Source: UBA1941 sp046329575 (GTDB lineage: Bacteria > Bacteroidota > Bacteroidia > Chitinophagales > LD1). Taken from it: a stretch of DNA of 64,000 nucleotides. This document shows, in pieces, positions 7,548 through 17,732 of the stretch. The stretch is from contig JAXLUJ010000006.1 of assembly GCA_046329575.1 (NCBI GenBank), forward strand, positions 1 to 64,000. Reading direction: 5' to 3'. The notes beneath the pieces were generated by a model that saw only the letters and a program-made list of their open reading frames with translations, was not told the DNA's origin and searched no databases. Both the position numbers and the translations under genes were made by a program. Numbering within the stretch: the stretch's first letter is position 1; each line of letters starts with the position of its first letter.

Positions 7548-10500
7548 CTAACGTGTAATAATCACCCGGCGGTTCAACTTCGTACCGTTGGTGATGATAT
7601 CGGCCGTGTATGTGCCTGCAGGCAAATTGGCCGTGTTCAACTGCACGGCATTGTAACCATGCTGCAATACTTCACTCACCGTAGCTACTTCCTGACCCAT
7701 TACATTGTAAACACGAACTACAACATCCTGTGACGCTGAAGAGTAAATATCTAAACGTGTGGTATTGGTAGCAGGGTTCGGTATGAATTCGCTTACAGTA
7801 AATACATGATCGCCATTTAAATGCGCCGATACCATTCCGCTATACTCAAAGTGACCGTCAATATCCACTTGCTTCAAACGATAGTAGTAAGTAATATCAG
7901 AAGTCACTTTTCCATCATCGAAAGTGTAGTCGATGCGATGGCTGGAGTTGCCATTACCGTTCACAAATCCAATTTTGGTAAAGTCAACACCGTTTGAACT
8001 TCTTTCTACGTCAAATCCGCTGTTGTCGATCTCAGTAGCAGTGGCCCAGCTCAAACGAACCAATTTATTGTCAACGGCCTTCGCATCAAAGAACAACATC
8101 TTCACCGGCAAGGCCTGACCATGTTCGGCACCATTCATCCAGAATTCCGAGAAGCGGTCAACCGATAATTCCACATAGTTATGCGAATTGCTGCCACTGA
8201 TAGCCGAAGCAAATCCACCAGGACTCACAGTAAGCGGACCGGCATAGGCCGAATTCGTAGTAATTGGGCCATAAACCTTGTAGATACCTCCCGAGGAGTT
8301 GTTCCAGTATTTATCGTCTTCATTCGTTCCGGTGTACTTGGTTACAAACAAATCAGTCAAACCGGTTGGATCGGTAAAATCATCATCATCCGCACAACCA
8401 TTGGCCGTTCCGGCTAACGATTTTGAACTCAAATCATTGGTTTCAGCTTGTGTAAAGTATAAACGAACTTTCACATTGGTAGGGAAAGTAGCGCCATTTG
8501 GATAGCTGGATGAGGTCAATACAAAGTGACGGCGCATACCATACGTTTTGAAGGTAACGCCCTGACAAGTCTTGTCGAGGAATGGTGTAGTATCATTCAC
8601 ATAACACGATACACTTACCGTTCCCAAATCAACGCCCTGATCGTTTACCGAAACCAGCACGTTGTTATTATCGCCAATTTGTTTGTAGTGCTCCCATTCG
8701 TTCAATGCACGCGATTCACAATCTGCGGCATACGTGTAACTGCCACTGCCACCCGGAATCGGAATATTTGAAGGAATGGTTGAAGTTGGAGTTACGCTTC
8801 CACTGGTGCTGCAATTGTAGAAATCGCGAACAACAAAGTTGTAGCTGGTTGCCACAGCCGGCAAACGGAAAACTCCCACACTTCCATTAGCCGAAAGATA
8901 CCGTTGTACCGCAGAACCTGGAGTAGTAGTATAAGTATAAGGTGGTGTACCGCCACTTACCGTATTCACCACATATTCCTGATTGCTTCCGGCATTGTAA
9001 GAACAGTTATCGCTGGTAACCGACAATGCAGGTATATCGCGAACCGTCATGGTAGCATTTGCAGAAAGGTTGGCATCACAGCCATCTCCTGTAGTAGAGT
9101 AGGTAACACGATATAAATAAGTGGCCGGTGTAGTAAGACTGATACTTAACGAAGAAGAATTCGTTCCGGTAGAAGTCCATGAACCGGTTGATTGATCCCA
9201 TTCCCATGCGTAAGTTGGAGTTCCTGTACCACCTGTAACGTTAGCATTAAGAGTTTGAATGATAGATCCGCACTGTTGGGTAAGATTTGGTGAAATGCTC
9301 ACCACCGGATCGGCCACTACGTTCCAAACATATTGAGTAGTGCTGCTGATGTCACATCCGCTTCCATTACAATTCATACGCATTTCGATGTAGTTGTTAC
9401 CACCTGCTACTGCCGAGAAACTTGGAACAGAAGTGGACCATGAAGTATAAGTAGAACCGTTATTTGTAGAATAGCGATATTCGATATTACAAGTTCCTGT
9501 TCCGCCCGAACCTGCGGTTGGGCTGGTAACAGTCAAAGTAGCACCGGCGCAAACCGTAGCTGCAGATGGCGACTGCGTAGCCGTAGGAGCCGCCGGATCG
9601 TTCACAACCGTCCAGGAATATTGTGTAGCATTGCTGATATCACATCCGCTTCCACCGCAATTCTGGCGAACCTCCATTAGATTAGTGCCGGTAACTGCTG
9701 TAAATGGAGTTGGCGAAGCACCGGTCACCCAGCCTGACCATGTACCTCCATTATCAGTAGAATATCTGGTTTCAAAGTTACAGGTTCCTGTTCCGCCACC
9801 ACCACCTGTGATAGAGGCCAATGTAAGTGGGGCGCCGGCACAAACCGTGGAAACGTTAGGGTTTTTAGTTGCCGTTGGCGCCGCAGGATCATTTACTACA
9901 GTAATAGTAGATGTGGCAGAAGTGGCATCGCAACCACCGCCTGATGGGGTGTTGGAGGTTAACACCATTTGATATTGATAGTTGCCAGCCGGAGTCGTGC
10001 TATTATCAGTATTTACAGTTAATGAGTTCGAAGTACTGCCGGTGTAAGTTACTCCTGTAGGCGTGCCATCCGCTACAGCAACCCAACTACTGCCGTTATA
10101 ATAATTCCATTGCAAATTAAATGTACCCGCACCTCCTGATACGGTAGAAGTTGGATTGGCAGAGCCACCTTTACAGATGGTGCTGCTAGCCGGTGCTGAA
10201 AGTGTAGGGTCCGCACTAACCGTAACGGTTGATGTAGGCGAAATTGCGTCACATCCAGCACCAGATGGTGTGTTAGTAGCCAAAACACAACGATATTGAT
10301 AAGAACCTGCAGGAGTAGTAGAATTGTTGGTAGCAATTCCCAATGTATTTGTAGAGGCTGTATACGTCACTCCTGTAGGAATATTATTGGCAACCGTAGC
10401 CCACGTAGAACCATTATAATACTGCCAGGTGTAAGTAAAGGTACCTGTTCCACCAGAGGCTGTAGTAGAAAGTGTGGTACTGCCGCCTTTACAAATTGCA

Positions 10501-12599
10501 ATACTTCCGGGATCTGATAAATTAGGGTCGCTCACCACAGTAAGGGTTCCGTTTGTGCTGATAGCATCACAACTTCCACCAACAGGCGAAGTGATTGTAG
10601 TGAAATTATCGCGGAAATACGCAGTTCCCGGGCTGGCAGAACCGCTGGTGGTAACCGTTAAGGTACCTGTAGAGCTGGTAGTACCGCTGGAACTGTAAGT
10701 ATAGCCTGTTGGCGTACCGTTGCTAACCGTGGCCCACCCGGTGCTTCCATTGGCAGAGTATTCCCAACTATGGTTATAGGTACCTGTGCCACCTGATGCG
10801 GTGCTACTGAATGTGGTACTGCCTCCCACACATATTGTTGATGAAGAAGGCGAAGTCAATAGCGGATCTGCCACGGCAGTCCAACTATAGTTATTTGCAG
10901 GACTAGCATCGCAACCATTACCCGAATAAACTACACGTATGTACATTTTGTTGTTGGAACCAACAGCCGGATTAAATGTTGGCAATGTGCTGGAATAACT
11001 CGTAAACGAAACATTATCTGTAGTGTAAGAATATTCAAATGAATATGTTCCAATTCCCCCAGAAGTAAGCGTAGGGCTGGCCAAAGAGAGTGCTGCACCC
11101 AAACATACTGTTCCAAGATTTGGATTTCTTGTGGCAGTAGGCGCCGCCGGATCAGCGTAAACATTGAGTACTGCGTTGCCCGAAGTTACATCGCAACCTA
11201 AGCTATTGGTTACTACATTACGATAATAATAGGTCCCCGCCAAAGCCGTGGGGTTGGTATTTACCGTTAAGCTGGTAGTTGTTGCGCCTGAATAACTCCA
11301 ACTGGTTGGTGTGGACGTAGCCACATTGGCCCAACCGGTGCTACCGTTTGCGGAATATTGCCATTGACTATTCAATGATCCTGTTCCTCCGGAAGGAACC
11401 GATGTAAATACGGGAGCATAACCGGAACAGATGTCCTGAGCAGCCGGCGTAGGGGTAGTTGGATCAGCTACTACATCCCAATTGTACGTGGTTGTAGGAC
11501 TATTATCACAGCCTAATCCACTCCACGCCACGTAAATCTGCTCTCGATATTGACCCGATGATACGGCACTTGCCGTTTGCGATGGCGAAGTGCTGGTAAA
11601 GGCACTATAGGACCCGCCGGAATTGCTTGAAGTAGCATACCAATAGGTTGGTGTTCCCGTTCCTCCCGCAGTATTGGTTGGTGATGTAAGTGAAATGGTG
11701 GCCCCTGTACAGACCGTAGCGCCCGGAGATTGCGTGGCCGTTGGAGCAGACGGATCAGCGACGACTGTTATGGTAATGACGTTGGAATATTGTGACCCAA
11801 CAGCATTTGACGAATAGTTTATACAGTAATCAACCCGTCGTCTGTAATAAGTTGTAGTTGTTAGCGCCGGTGGATCATAGGTCAAACCGTTATTGGTTCC
11901 GCTGGCTGCACTAAATCCGGAAGTGGCTGATGTAGTACTTTGCTCCCATTGAATAGCACTATAAAGGGCGGAAGGAGCAGCAGTACTTGAAAAGGCCGCA
12001 GGGTCACCTCCACTACAAATGGTTTGATCAGGACCGCTTACAGTACCTCCAGACAAGCCGCTGACACCGTTCCAGCACCAACGATAATACCAACGCACGC
12101 GGTAGTCGTTAGTTGAGCCGTCACTGGCACAGTTATCACGCGTATTTGATATTTGACCTGACCATCCGCACGGGGAAATACTGTTAATAACCTGAGAGTT
12201 GGCAATTGTAGCCAAGCTACCGCAGTTGCCATCATCGCTGGAACAGGTAAAACCATCTGATTCCCAGGCATTCATCTGAACTGTTATCGTGGCGGTAGGG
12301 CTGATTCCGGTGGCAGAAAATAGACTGGCCGTTCCATTAATTTGCCGGTAATCATCACAGTTCACATTATTATTCCGCATATTCCAGGTAGTACCAAAAG
12401 TAGCGTTGTTATAACCGAAACGAATATCAAAATATGCATCTGGAGGACCGCTACAATCACTACAATCACTGCCACTGCCGGAATACATGGCGGCATTCGA
12501 ACCATTCCCTACTTCAAAATTTACAGTTTGGGAAAATGCCGAAACTGTAAATAAAAGCGCCAAGCAAAGGGCCAAAATAGAACGTAAAAATTTCATCAT
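7548..12599 (-). CDS. Secreted Ig-like repeat protein with T9SS type A sorting domain
   Basis: 1683 residues. A signal peptide (MMKFLRSILALCLALLFTVSAFSQ) is followed by a unique cysteine-rich domain (about 30-175), an Ig-like segment and then nine Ig/PKD-like repeats of roughly 95-115 residues. Each repeat opens with Asp-Pro and has one cysteine in a TVCxGA or TICxGGS motif near its start and one in a GCD motif near its end. Two repeat subtypes are mixed. From about 1493 comes a fibronectin-like domain (LSWATATEIDNSGFDVERS). From about 1600 comes a T9SS type A tail (FIPNPATNTTRLDI, NVMGQEVATV, LPAGTYTADI, basic end RRVIITR). It should be exported by Sec and then released or anchored on the surface by T9SS. 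An adhesin or matrix role is inferred. Confidence 0.9.
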   Translation of the reverse strand: MMKFLRSILALCLALLFTVSAFSQTVNFEVGNGSNAAMYSGSGSDCSDCSGPPDAYFDIRFGYNNATFGTTWNMRNNNVNCDDYRQINGTASLFSATGISPTATITVQMNAWESDGFTCSSDDGNCGSLATIANSQVINSISPCGWSGQISNTRDNCASDGSTNDYRVRWYYRWCWNGVSGLSGGTVSGPDQTICSGGDPAAFSSTAAPSALYSAIQWEQSTTSATSGFSAASGTNNGLTYDPPALTTTTYYRRRVDYCINYSSNAVGSQYSNVITITVVADPSAPTATQSPGATVCTGATISLTSPTNTAGGTGTPTYWYATSSNSGGSYSAFTSTSPSQTASAVSSGQYREQIYVAWSGLGCDNSPTTTYNWDVVADPTTPTPAAQDICSGYAPVFTSVPSGGTGSLNSQWQYSANGSTGWANVATSTPTSWSYSGATTTSLTVNTNPTALAGTYYYRNVVTNSLGCDVTSGNAVLNVYADPAAPTATRNPNLGTVCLGAALSLASPTLTSGGIGTYSFEYSYTTDNVSFTSYSSTLPTFNPAVGSNNKMYIRVVYSGNGCDASPANNYSWTAVADPLLTSPSSSTICVGGSTTFSSTASGGTGTYNHSWEYSANGSTGWATVSNGTPTGYTYSSSGTTSSTGTLTVTTSGSASPGTAYFRDNFTTITSPVGGSCDAISTNGTLTVVSDPNLSDPGSIAICKGGSTTLSTTASGGTGTFTYTWQYYNGSTWATVANNIPTGVTYTASTNTLGIATNNSTTPAGSYQYRCVLATNTPSGAGCDAISPTSTVTVSADPTLSAPASSTICKGGSANPTSTVSGGAGTFNLQWNYYNGSSWVAVADGTPTGVTYTGSTSNSLTVNTDNSTTPAGNYQYQMVLTSNTPSGGGCDATSATSTITVVNDPAAPTATKNPNVSTVCAGAPLTLASITGGGGGTGTCNFETRYSTDNGGTWSGWVTGASPTPFTAVTGTNLMEVRQNCGGSGCDISNATQYSWTVVNDPAAPTATQSPSAATVCAGATLTVTSPTAGSGGTGTCNIEYRYSTNNGSTYTSWSTSVPSFSAVAGGNNYIEMRMNCNGSGCDISSTTQYVWNVVADPVVSISPNLTQQCGSIIQTLNANVTGGTGTPTYAWEWDQSTGSWTSTGTNSSSLSISLTTPATYLYRVTYSTTGDGCDANLSANATMTVRDIPALSVTSDNCSYNAGSNQEYVVNTVSGGTPPYTYTTTPGSAVQRYLSANGSVGVFRLPAVATSYNFVVRDFYNCSTSGSVTPTSTIPSNIPIPGGSGSYTYAADCESRALNEWEHYKQIGDNNNVLVSVNDQGVDLGTVSVSCYVNDTTPFLDKTCQGVTFKTYGMRRHFVLTSSSYPNGATFPTNVKVRLYFTQAETNDLSSKSLAGTANGCADDDDFTDPTGLTDLFVTKYTGTNEDDKYWNNSSGGIYKVYGPITTNSAYAGPLTVSPGGFASAISGSNSHNYVELSVDRFSEFWMNGAEHGQALPVKMLFFDAKAVDNKLVRLSWATATEIDNSGFDVERSSNGVDFTKIGFVNGNGNSSHRIDYTFDDGKVTSDITYYYRLKQVDIDGHFEYSGMVSAHLNGDHVFTVSEFIPNPATNTTRLDIYSSASQDVVVRVYNVMGQEVATVSEVLQHGYNAVQLNTANLPAGTYTADIITNGTKLNRRVIITR

Positions 12600-12646
12600 A
12601 CCAAGATCATTAAATGCAAAAAGGCGGTTTCTTCAACGAAAATGGT

Positions 12647-12682
12647 CAAAATTTATACCAACGGAAAGCCGGCTCCTTCAAA
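12647..12682 (-). promoter_or_regulatory. Candidate promoter of the Ig-like protein gene
   Basis: On the minus strand TTTG (12679-12682) is followed after 21 bases by TATAAATTTTG. The -7 part is not an exact TAnnTTTG, so this is a weak match. Predicted leader about 40 bases. Confidence 0.35.
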
Positions 12683-12856
12683 TGTTGATTTTCGTCAGGC
12701 ATCCGAAATCAACAAAATGTTGTATATCAATTATTTGGAAAACTTTAAGCTATGGAAAATTTCTTATCCACAAATTACACTTTTCAATAATCTGTTTTTG
12801 TTTGTATATAAAACAGTTCATTCATTACGGTAGTTTGTCTACCTTCTTCAAATCCA

Positions 12857-14350
12857 TTACTGACTCGGATCCTGTTCAATTACGTAACGAACATTGGTAA
12901 AGAAGGTATCCGGCACTAAAGTCTTTTCGATCCGGGGTGTATAAGGCGCTGATTGATCTAATACCAGATAATTGAAATATGCGAGATTAACGGGTCCGGA
13001 AATACCCTTTTTAGCTTTCATATACGGAATCCAATATTTTAAAAATAGTTTGAACTTATCACCCCGCTCTTTCACCGGGAAATTACGGGAATACATCGCC
13101 AGATAATATTCATAACCTGTTGGGTGCCACAACGGAAAGGTATCATTAGTAACTGGCCGCTCAGCCATGAAATCATACGGCTTGCCATCCTTCTCTCCTT
13201 CTAAGGTCCACCATCCGATCAGCGATGGCGGATTAGGGGCAAACATTTTCCAATATTGGAGGAAAAAGGAAGTTTTTACAGGAGATGGAATGTCGATCGC
13301 AATGGGAGCGCTGTCCTCTTTGCGGAAAGCACTATGGCGCGATAAAAAATCTAAATTCTTCTCTAAGATCACTACGATAGCGAAAATGCAGAACGTCCAG
13401 GCCAACTTTCGTTGTCTCTGGGTCCATCGTACAGAAGGGAGTTCCACGGGCCTGGTGAACCGAAATCCCTCCTCCAGGCGCCGCCAGAATATATTTGGCA
13501 ATAACAAGCAGGCGACCGCGAATCCGGAAATCGAAAAATTGGCCACGCTGTACATAGAGAAAATCGTGAGGTGAAAGACAAAAAGAAAAAGAACTCCAAA
13601 GTACCTCAGCCACTTCCCTTTGGTAAAATCAAATACGGCAAACGGAAACAAATATTCTGCTACAAGGGTAAAATAGGTAAGTAAGGCATACAAAACCGGT
13701 TGCTCTGAAAGCCAGGTTCCGGCAGCATTGCCGGTCCATCGGTCCATCAGCATCACCCTTACCGCAAATCCTTCGCTCCAACTGGGGCCGTATTTTGCAA
13801 GACCGGTGGCAAAGTATACCCAGGCAATCTGAAATAAGATAACGATTGAAAAAGACAAGGCCGGTTTAAATCGGGCTTTCGGCAGAATTGCGAAATGCGC
13901 ATCTAGAGGAAGAAAGCACGCCCAGAACAGCATTTGAAAGGTATAGAAATCAAAACCGAAACAGTAGTAGGACGATGCCTGAATCAAATTCCAGAAGATG
14001 AAAAGGGTGGCCCAGGCCATAATCCGCGAATACACACCAAGGGTAAGAAGGGCGGAGGTAAGAATGCCAGTGGCAATAAACACATAAGCAAACGTATCAT
14101 TATGTATCACGGAAAAAATGGAATAGGAGTTTGCGCCATTCACATTCAGTTGTACCAGATGCGGAAGAATGGTATGCGCTCCATAGAATTGTACCGCATA
14201 CGACCATTTTACTACAATGAGATTGTACAATACGCTGATTCCGAGAAATATCCGAAATAATGCCAGTGATCGCAAATCAATACGAAGGGTATCCAGTCGC
14301 GTCCACCATGCCGGCTTTGATTCTGTAACCCGATGTCGGTTTTTGCTCAT
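12857..14350 (-). CDS. HTTM-domain integral membrane protein
   Basis: A 497-residue polytopic membrane protein. The opening LRSLALFRIFLGISVLYNL and the following FYGAHTILP resemble the HTTM domain (horizontally transferred transmembrane domain, related to vitamin K-dependent gamma-carboxylase). Several further hydrophobic helices follow, and a soluble C-terminal part of about 150 residues (SPVKTSFFLQYWKMFAPNPP onward) resembles the C-terminal part of bacterial HTTM proteins. I take the ATG at 14350, which overlaps the LRR gene's stop as ATGA, rather than an in-frame start 18 bases upstream. The two genes are therefore probably translationally coupled. Biochemical activity of bacterial HTTM proteins is mostly unknown. 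Confidence 0.78.
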   Translation of the reverse strand: MSKNRHRVTESKPAWWTRLDTLRIDLRSLALFRIFLGISVLYNLIVVKWSYAVQFYGAHTILPHLVQLNVNGANSYSIFSVIHNDTFAYVFIATGILTSALLTLGVYSRIMAWATLFIFWNLIQASSYYCFGFDFYTFQMLFWACFLPLDAHFAILPKARFKPALSFSIVILFQIAWVYFATGLAKYGPSWSEGFAVRVMLMDRWTGNAAGTWLSEQPVLYALLTYFTLVAEYLFPFAVFDFTKGKWLRYFGVLFLFVFHLTIFSMYSVANFSISGFAVACLLLPNIFWRRLEEGFRFTRPVELPSVRWTQRQRKLAWTFCIFAIVVILEKNLDFLSRHSAFRKEDSAPIAIDIPSPVKTSFFLQYWKMFAPNPPSLIGWWTLEGEKDGKPYDFMAERPVTNDTFPLWHPTGYEYYLAMYSRNFPVKERGDKFKLFLKYWIPYMKAKKGISGPVNLAYFNYLVLDQSAPYTPRIEKTLVPDTFFTNVRYVIEQDPSQ

Positions 14351-15222
14351 TTGAAATCGGCAGCGCATTTGCTGTTGCTGCTCTCCATTTGAATTTTTCT
14401 TCTTTTCGCCAATCGGTTGAGTTTTTTCTGAAAACCATCTGAAAAGTGATTTCCCGCTAAATTAACCAAGTTCAAATTCGGCATTTCGAATATAGTCAGA
14501 TTGATGGTTTTCAAACCACAACTCATGAGATTGATGTATTCCAATCGAGGCAATTGCGCTATGCTGTCGGAAATTGCCGCCAAAGGATTTTCCCAAAACG
14601 AAAAATAGAACAGATGAGGCAGCAAATAGATATCAGCAGGCAAAGCTGTGAGTTGATTCCTGGCCATACAAATTTTTTGCAATTGACGCATTTGGGAGAT
14701 ACCTTCCGGCAATACCAAAATGCGGTTTTCGCGAAGACGAAGATCGATTAAATTTGAAAGTGCATAAACCTCAACAGGTACTTCCTGAATTTGATTTTGA
14801 GCCAGCCACAACACGCTCAGATTTCTGAGTTTACTGATTCCGCCGGTGATGCCTTTTAACTTATTGTGCTCGATATTCAGTATTGAGAGGGAATTACATT
14901 CATACAATTCAGAAGGAATTGCAGCGATCTGATTGTGATAAAAATTCAACGATTGTAGATTTTTCATCGCGCCTATCCATTCCGGTATCTCATGAATACT
15001 GTTGAACTGCAATGAAAGCCGCTGCAAACCGGAAAGTTGTTTTATGGAAGAAGGTACAACTTCCAAGCCTCTGTTATCAAGATACAATTCCATCGGCTGA
15101 TCAGGAAACATTAATGCTGAATCGAGATCATGAAAAACGCGGAGAGGTGGCGGATCGCTCCATTGGGCGTTACCTGAAAAAGAAATGCAGCAACCGAAAA
15201 ATATTGCCAGCCAAAACTTCAT
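14347..15222 (-). CDS. Secreted leucine-rich repeat protein
   Basis: 291 residues with a signal peptide (MKFWLAIFFGCCISFSGNA) and about nine leucine-rich repeats of 23 residues with the pattern LxxLxLxxNxIxxIPxxIxxL. Examples are LQRLSLQFNSIHEIPEWI and LSVLWLAQNQIQEVPVEVY. The C-terminus is a short basic segment (KKLNRLAKRRK). No T9SS tail or lipobox is visible, so it is probably periplasmic. LRR domains bind proteins; the partner may be the HTTM membrane protein translated from the same message (4-base ATGA overlap), which is inference. Confidence 0.85.
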   Translation of the reverse strand: MKFWLAIFFGCCISFSGNAQWSDPPPLRVFHDLDSALMFPDQPMELYLDNRGLEVVPSSIKQLSGLQRLSLQFNSIHEIPEWIGAMKNLQSLNFYHNQIAAIPSELYECNSLSILNIEHNKLKGITGGISKLRNLSVLWLAQNQIQEVPVEVYALSNLIDLRLRENRILVLPEGISQMRQLQKICMARNQLTALPADIYLLPHLFYFSFWENPLAAISDSIAQLPRLEYINLMSCGLKTINLTIFEMPNLNLVNLAGNHFSDGFQKKLNRLAKRRKIQMESSNSKCAADFK

Positions 15223-15226
15223 TTCG

Positions 15227-15234
15227 CAAATTTA
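15227..15234 (-). promoter_or_regulatory. Candidate -7 box of the LRR/HTTM operon
   Basis: TAAATTTG on the minus strand is an exact TAnnTTTG match, ending 4 bases before the ATG at 15222. No good TTTG was found at the right distance upstream. If used, the mRNA would have almost no leader. Confidence 0.35.
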
Positions 15235-15294
15235 GGTATAGTTTCAACAATCTTACGAGAATGGATTGCGGGAAATTTTTACTTTGTTTGAACA

Positions 15295-17013
15295 GTGAAA
15301 CAATTAAAAAACAAATGGGTGGTGGCCGCTTTGTTGCTATTGCTCAGTTTTATTTTTTACGGAAACTCGCTTCAAAATGATTTCAGCCTTGATGATTCCT
15401 ATCTTTTGAAAGAAGTTCCCAATCGCGAAGTAACCCTAAGTGATGTGCTTCATCCTTTCAAAAAGCGGTTCGATTTTGTTGATTACCGCCCTGTTCCGGT
15501 TTCCTCATTTATTTTTGAAAAATGGCTGACCGGCGAAAACGATCCTCATTTTTCACATTTCATCAACTTCGCTTTGTATGCGGCGCTTTGCTTTTCAGTT
15601 TTTCTGGTTATCACTACATTCTCCATCGAAGGTTCGTGGTGGTTAGCTATCGGTATCACATTACTATTCCTTGCGCATCCCTCCCACTCTAATGTAGTAA
15701 ACAATCTGAAGAGCCGCGACAATCTCTTCAGTATGCTTTTCGGTACGCTCGCATTTTACTTTGCTATGCTTCCCGTAAACTCCGGAAGGGATTATTGGAA
15801 AATAGTTGCCGCCTTTCTGTTGATCAACGCGGCTCTTGTTTCCAAATTAGATGCCATGGGGTTTATTCCGATCATTGCTTTGGGGATGTACTTATTTGGA
15901 AGCAAACGATCGTTGCCACGTATCGGCTTCATCTTTTTATTGCTGATGGGATCGTTCCTGTTTATCAGAGAAGGGCTGATTGAAAAGTATATACCCGTAC
16001 AATCTTTAAATGAGCCGATTGTATTTACAGAAAACCCGGTAGTTACGCATCCTGAGAAATCGTATGCTTTTTCGCAAAGTATAACTACCCTTTGGGAATA
16101 CATCAAAATGATGGTATGGCCGAAAGGTTATTTTTTCTACTATGGTTATGACATGGTGCCGTTGCTGCCCTTGTCTGATTTCCGTGTAATTGCATTGCTG
16201 TGTTTGCATTTGGTGGTAGGCGGTATGGCCGTTTATGCCTTAATTAAAAAGAGGCCGTTGGTTTGTTTCGGGATATGCTCATTTTATGCTGCATTGGCAT
16301 ATTGCGCAAATCTGCAACAACCCGTGGCAGGTATTATTGCTGACCGATATGCGTTCATCGCATCTTTGGGATTTTGTGTGCTTCTTGCCTCAGTACTGCT
16401 CCGGTTTTCGAAACAGCCGTTTTTACAAAAATATTTCGAGCCTAAATCCGATCCCAGGAAAAAGAAAGAGAAACCACTTGCTGCTGATCCTGTTTGGGTG
16501 AAGCCTTTTTTAGTTCTTACTGCGGCAGTGGCGTTGGTCTATTTCCCATTTACGCACTCCAGAAATGCCGACTGGAAAAACATTTTTAGTTTGCTTGAAG
16601 CAGACATGCCGCATCTGGAACGCTCCTTTGAGGCCAATCGCATTGCGGCTACACAGTACATCAATAAGGCTTCCACCATGAACAATCCCAACGACCGCAA
16701 CTATGGTTTTCAGAAAGCCTTGCAATACTCGAAACAGGCCAACGCGCTTTACCCTAAAATGATACACGAACAGGAAAGTGAAGGCATTTGCTATTATATG
16801 CTGGGGATGACCGACAGTTGTTTCAACCATTTCGCAAGAGTAAGAGCCATATTCGATACCACTTCAGTAGGATGGGAAATGACCGGTGATATTTTCGCTA
16901 TGCGGAAACAAAACGATAGCGCTCTTCACGCTTACGAACGGGTACTGCAACTCGATCCTGAAAATGAACAAGCGCGTATGAAACTGAAAACACTCGAGAG
17001 AAGCAAGCAGTAA
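15295..17013 (+). CDS. TMTC-like polytopic membrane protein with TPR-like C-terminus
   Basis: A 572-residue protein with a GTG start at 15295; no ATG fits before the first membrane helix (VVAALLLLLSFIFYG). The first 410 residues form about ten transmembrane helices. The early luminal loop FSLDDSYLLKE carries an acidic pair as in GT-C/TMTC-type mannosyltransferases, and LAHPSHSNVVNNLKSRDNLF resembles the HPxxxxxVxxxxxRxxxL motif of TMTC proteins. The last 130 residues are soluble helices, with a recognisable TPR at the very end (ALHAYERVLQLDPENEQARM). The role is probably envelope glycan transfer, but the enzyme activity is inferred. The stop overlaps the next start as TAATG. Confidence 0.72.
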   Translation: MKQLKNKWVVAALLLLLSFIFYGNSLQNDFSLDDSYLLKEVPNREVTLSDVLHPFKKRFDFVDYRPVPVSSFIFEKWLTGENDPHFSHFINFALYAALCFSVFLVITTFSIEGSWWLAIGITLLFLAHPSHSNVVNNLKSRDNLFSMLFGTLAFYFAMLPVNSGRDYWKIVAAFLLINAALVSKLDAMGFIPIIALGMYLFGSKRSLPRIGFIFLLLMGSFLFIREGLIEKYIPVQSLNEPIVFTENPVVTHPEKSYAFSQSITTLWEYIKMMVWPKGYFFYYGYDMVPLLPLSDFRVIALLCLHLVVGGMAVYALIKKRPLVCFGICSFYAALAYCANLQQPVAGIIADRYAFIASLGFCVLLASVLLRFSKQPFLQKYFEPKSDPRKKKEKPLAADPVWVKPFLVLTAAVALVYFPFTHSRNADWKNIFSLLEADMPHLERSFEANRIAATQYINKASTMNNPNDRNYGFQKALQYSKQANALYPKMIHEQESEGICYYMLGMTDSCFNHFARVRAIFDTTSVGWEMTGDIFAMRKQNDSALHAYERVLQLDPENEQARMKLKTLERSKQ

Positions 17014-17732
17014 TGCCTTACACCTTGGTACATCCCGGATTTATGCTGCCACTCGAAAAAAAGTGGCCGCGAATATTTTCATTATCCGGATTGATAGCGG
17101 GTAGCATCGTACCAGATCTGGACATTTTGTTTCGGCTCACCCATCCCCGTTTTCATCTATTTCATTTTACCTTTTCAGAGATCCTTTGTTTACTCTGGCC
17201 GGTTGCCATCGTACTTACCTATTACATCCAGATTCTGTTACTTCCGTTTTATCTGAACGAAAAAAAGCAAAGCCATCCGCTCTCGATTTTGTTTACCACT
17301 CTTGTGGCTATTGTTCTTCATCTGGCGCTGGACGGCTTGGTGCATCAGGATGCGTACGAGCAGTCATTAAAACTATTTTCACTCTTCGGATTATCGAAAA
17401 ACCATCATATTATATTGTTCCAAAGCGCGGAGATTGCTGTTCAATATCTTCCTCAAATATTTATTTCAGCAATTGGCTTGTGGTTAATTTTCAAAATAGC
17501 CTCCTCCCGTTGTTTACAATTTTTATCGGTTGTAAAGCGGCGGACTGTTCTTGGCACCGGAATCATTTCTTTTCTGCTGTTCTTCACCTTAAAGTATTGG
17601 TTCACCACTTTGGAAGGCGCCTATTTTTTGGATGATGTGATACTGTCGGCAACAGCATCTTTAGTATTCGCTATTGCGGTTACTCCTTTCATTACTTTAT
17701 CGGTGAACAAATTCACCAACCTTCAGCATTGA
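17013..17732 (+). CDS. DUF4184-family membrane protein
   Basis: 239 residues. The N-terminus MPYTLVHPGFMLPL followed by AGSIVPDLDILF is the hallmark of DUF4184, integral membrane proteins of unknown function with conserved His and Asp residues near the membrane. Five to six hydrophobic segments follow. It overlaps the preceding TMTC-like gene by one base, so both are on one transcript. Its last 20 bases overlap the 3' end of the convergent SGNH gene. Confidence 0.85.
   Translation: MPYTLVHPGFMLPLEKKWPRIFSLSGLIAGSIVPDLDILFRLTHPRFHLFHFTFSEILCLLWPVAIVLTYYIQILLLPFYLNEKKQSHPLSILFTTLVAIVLHLALDGLVHQDAYEQSLKLFSLFGLSKNHHIILFQSAEIAVQYLPQIFISAIGLWLIFKIASSRCLQFLSVVKRRTVLGTGIISFLLFFTLKYWFTTLEGAYFLDDVILSATASLVFAIAVTPFITLSVNKFTNLQH

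Noticed and set aside
7392..7733. Plus-strand open frame of 113 codons across the dispersed repeat and the end of the Ig-like gene
   Set aside because: It spans a GC-rich repeat and a terminator, has Arg/His-rich low-complexity content and overlaps a certain gene on the other strand.
12642..12833. 63-codon plus-strand frame in the gap between the Ig-like and HTTM genes
   Set aside because: AT-rich, overlaps a candidate promoter of the minus-strand gene, no recognisable domain or start context.
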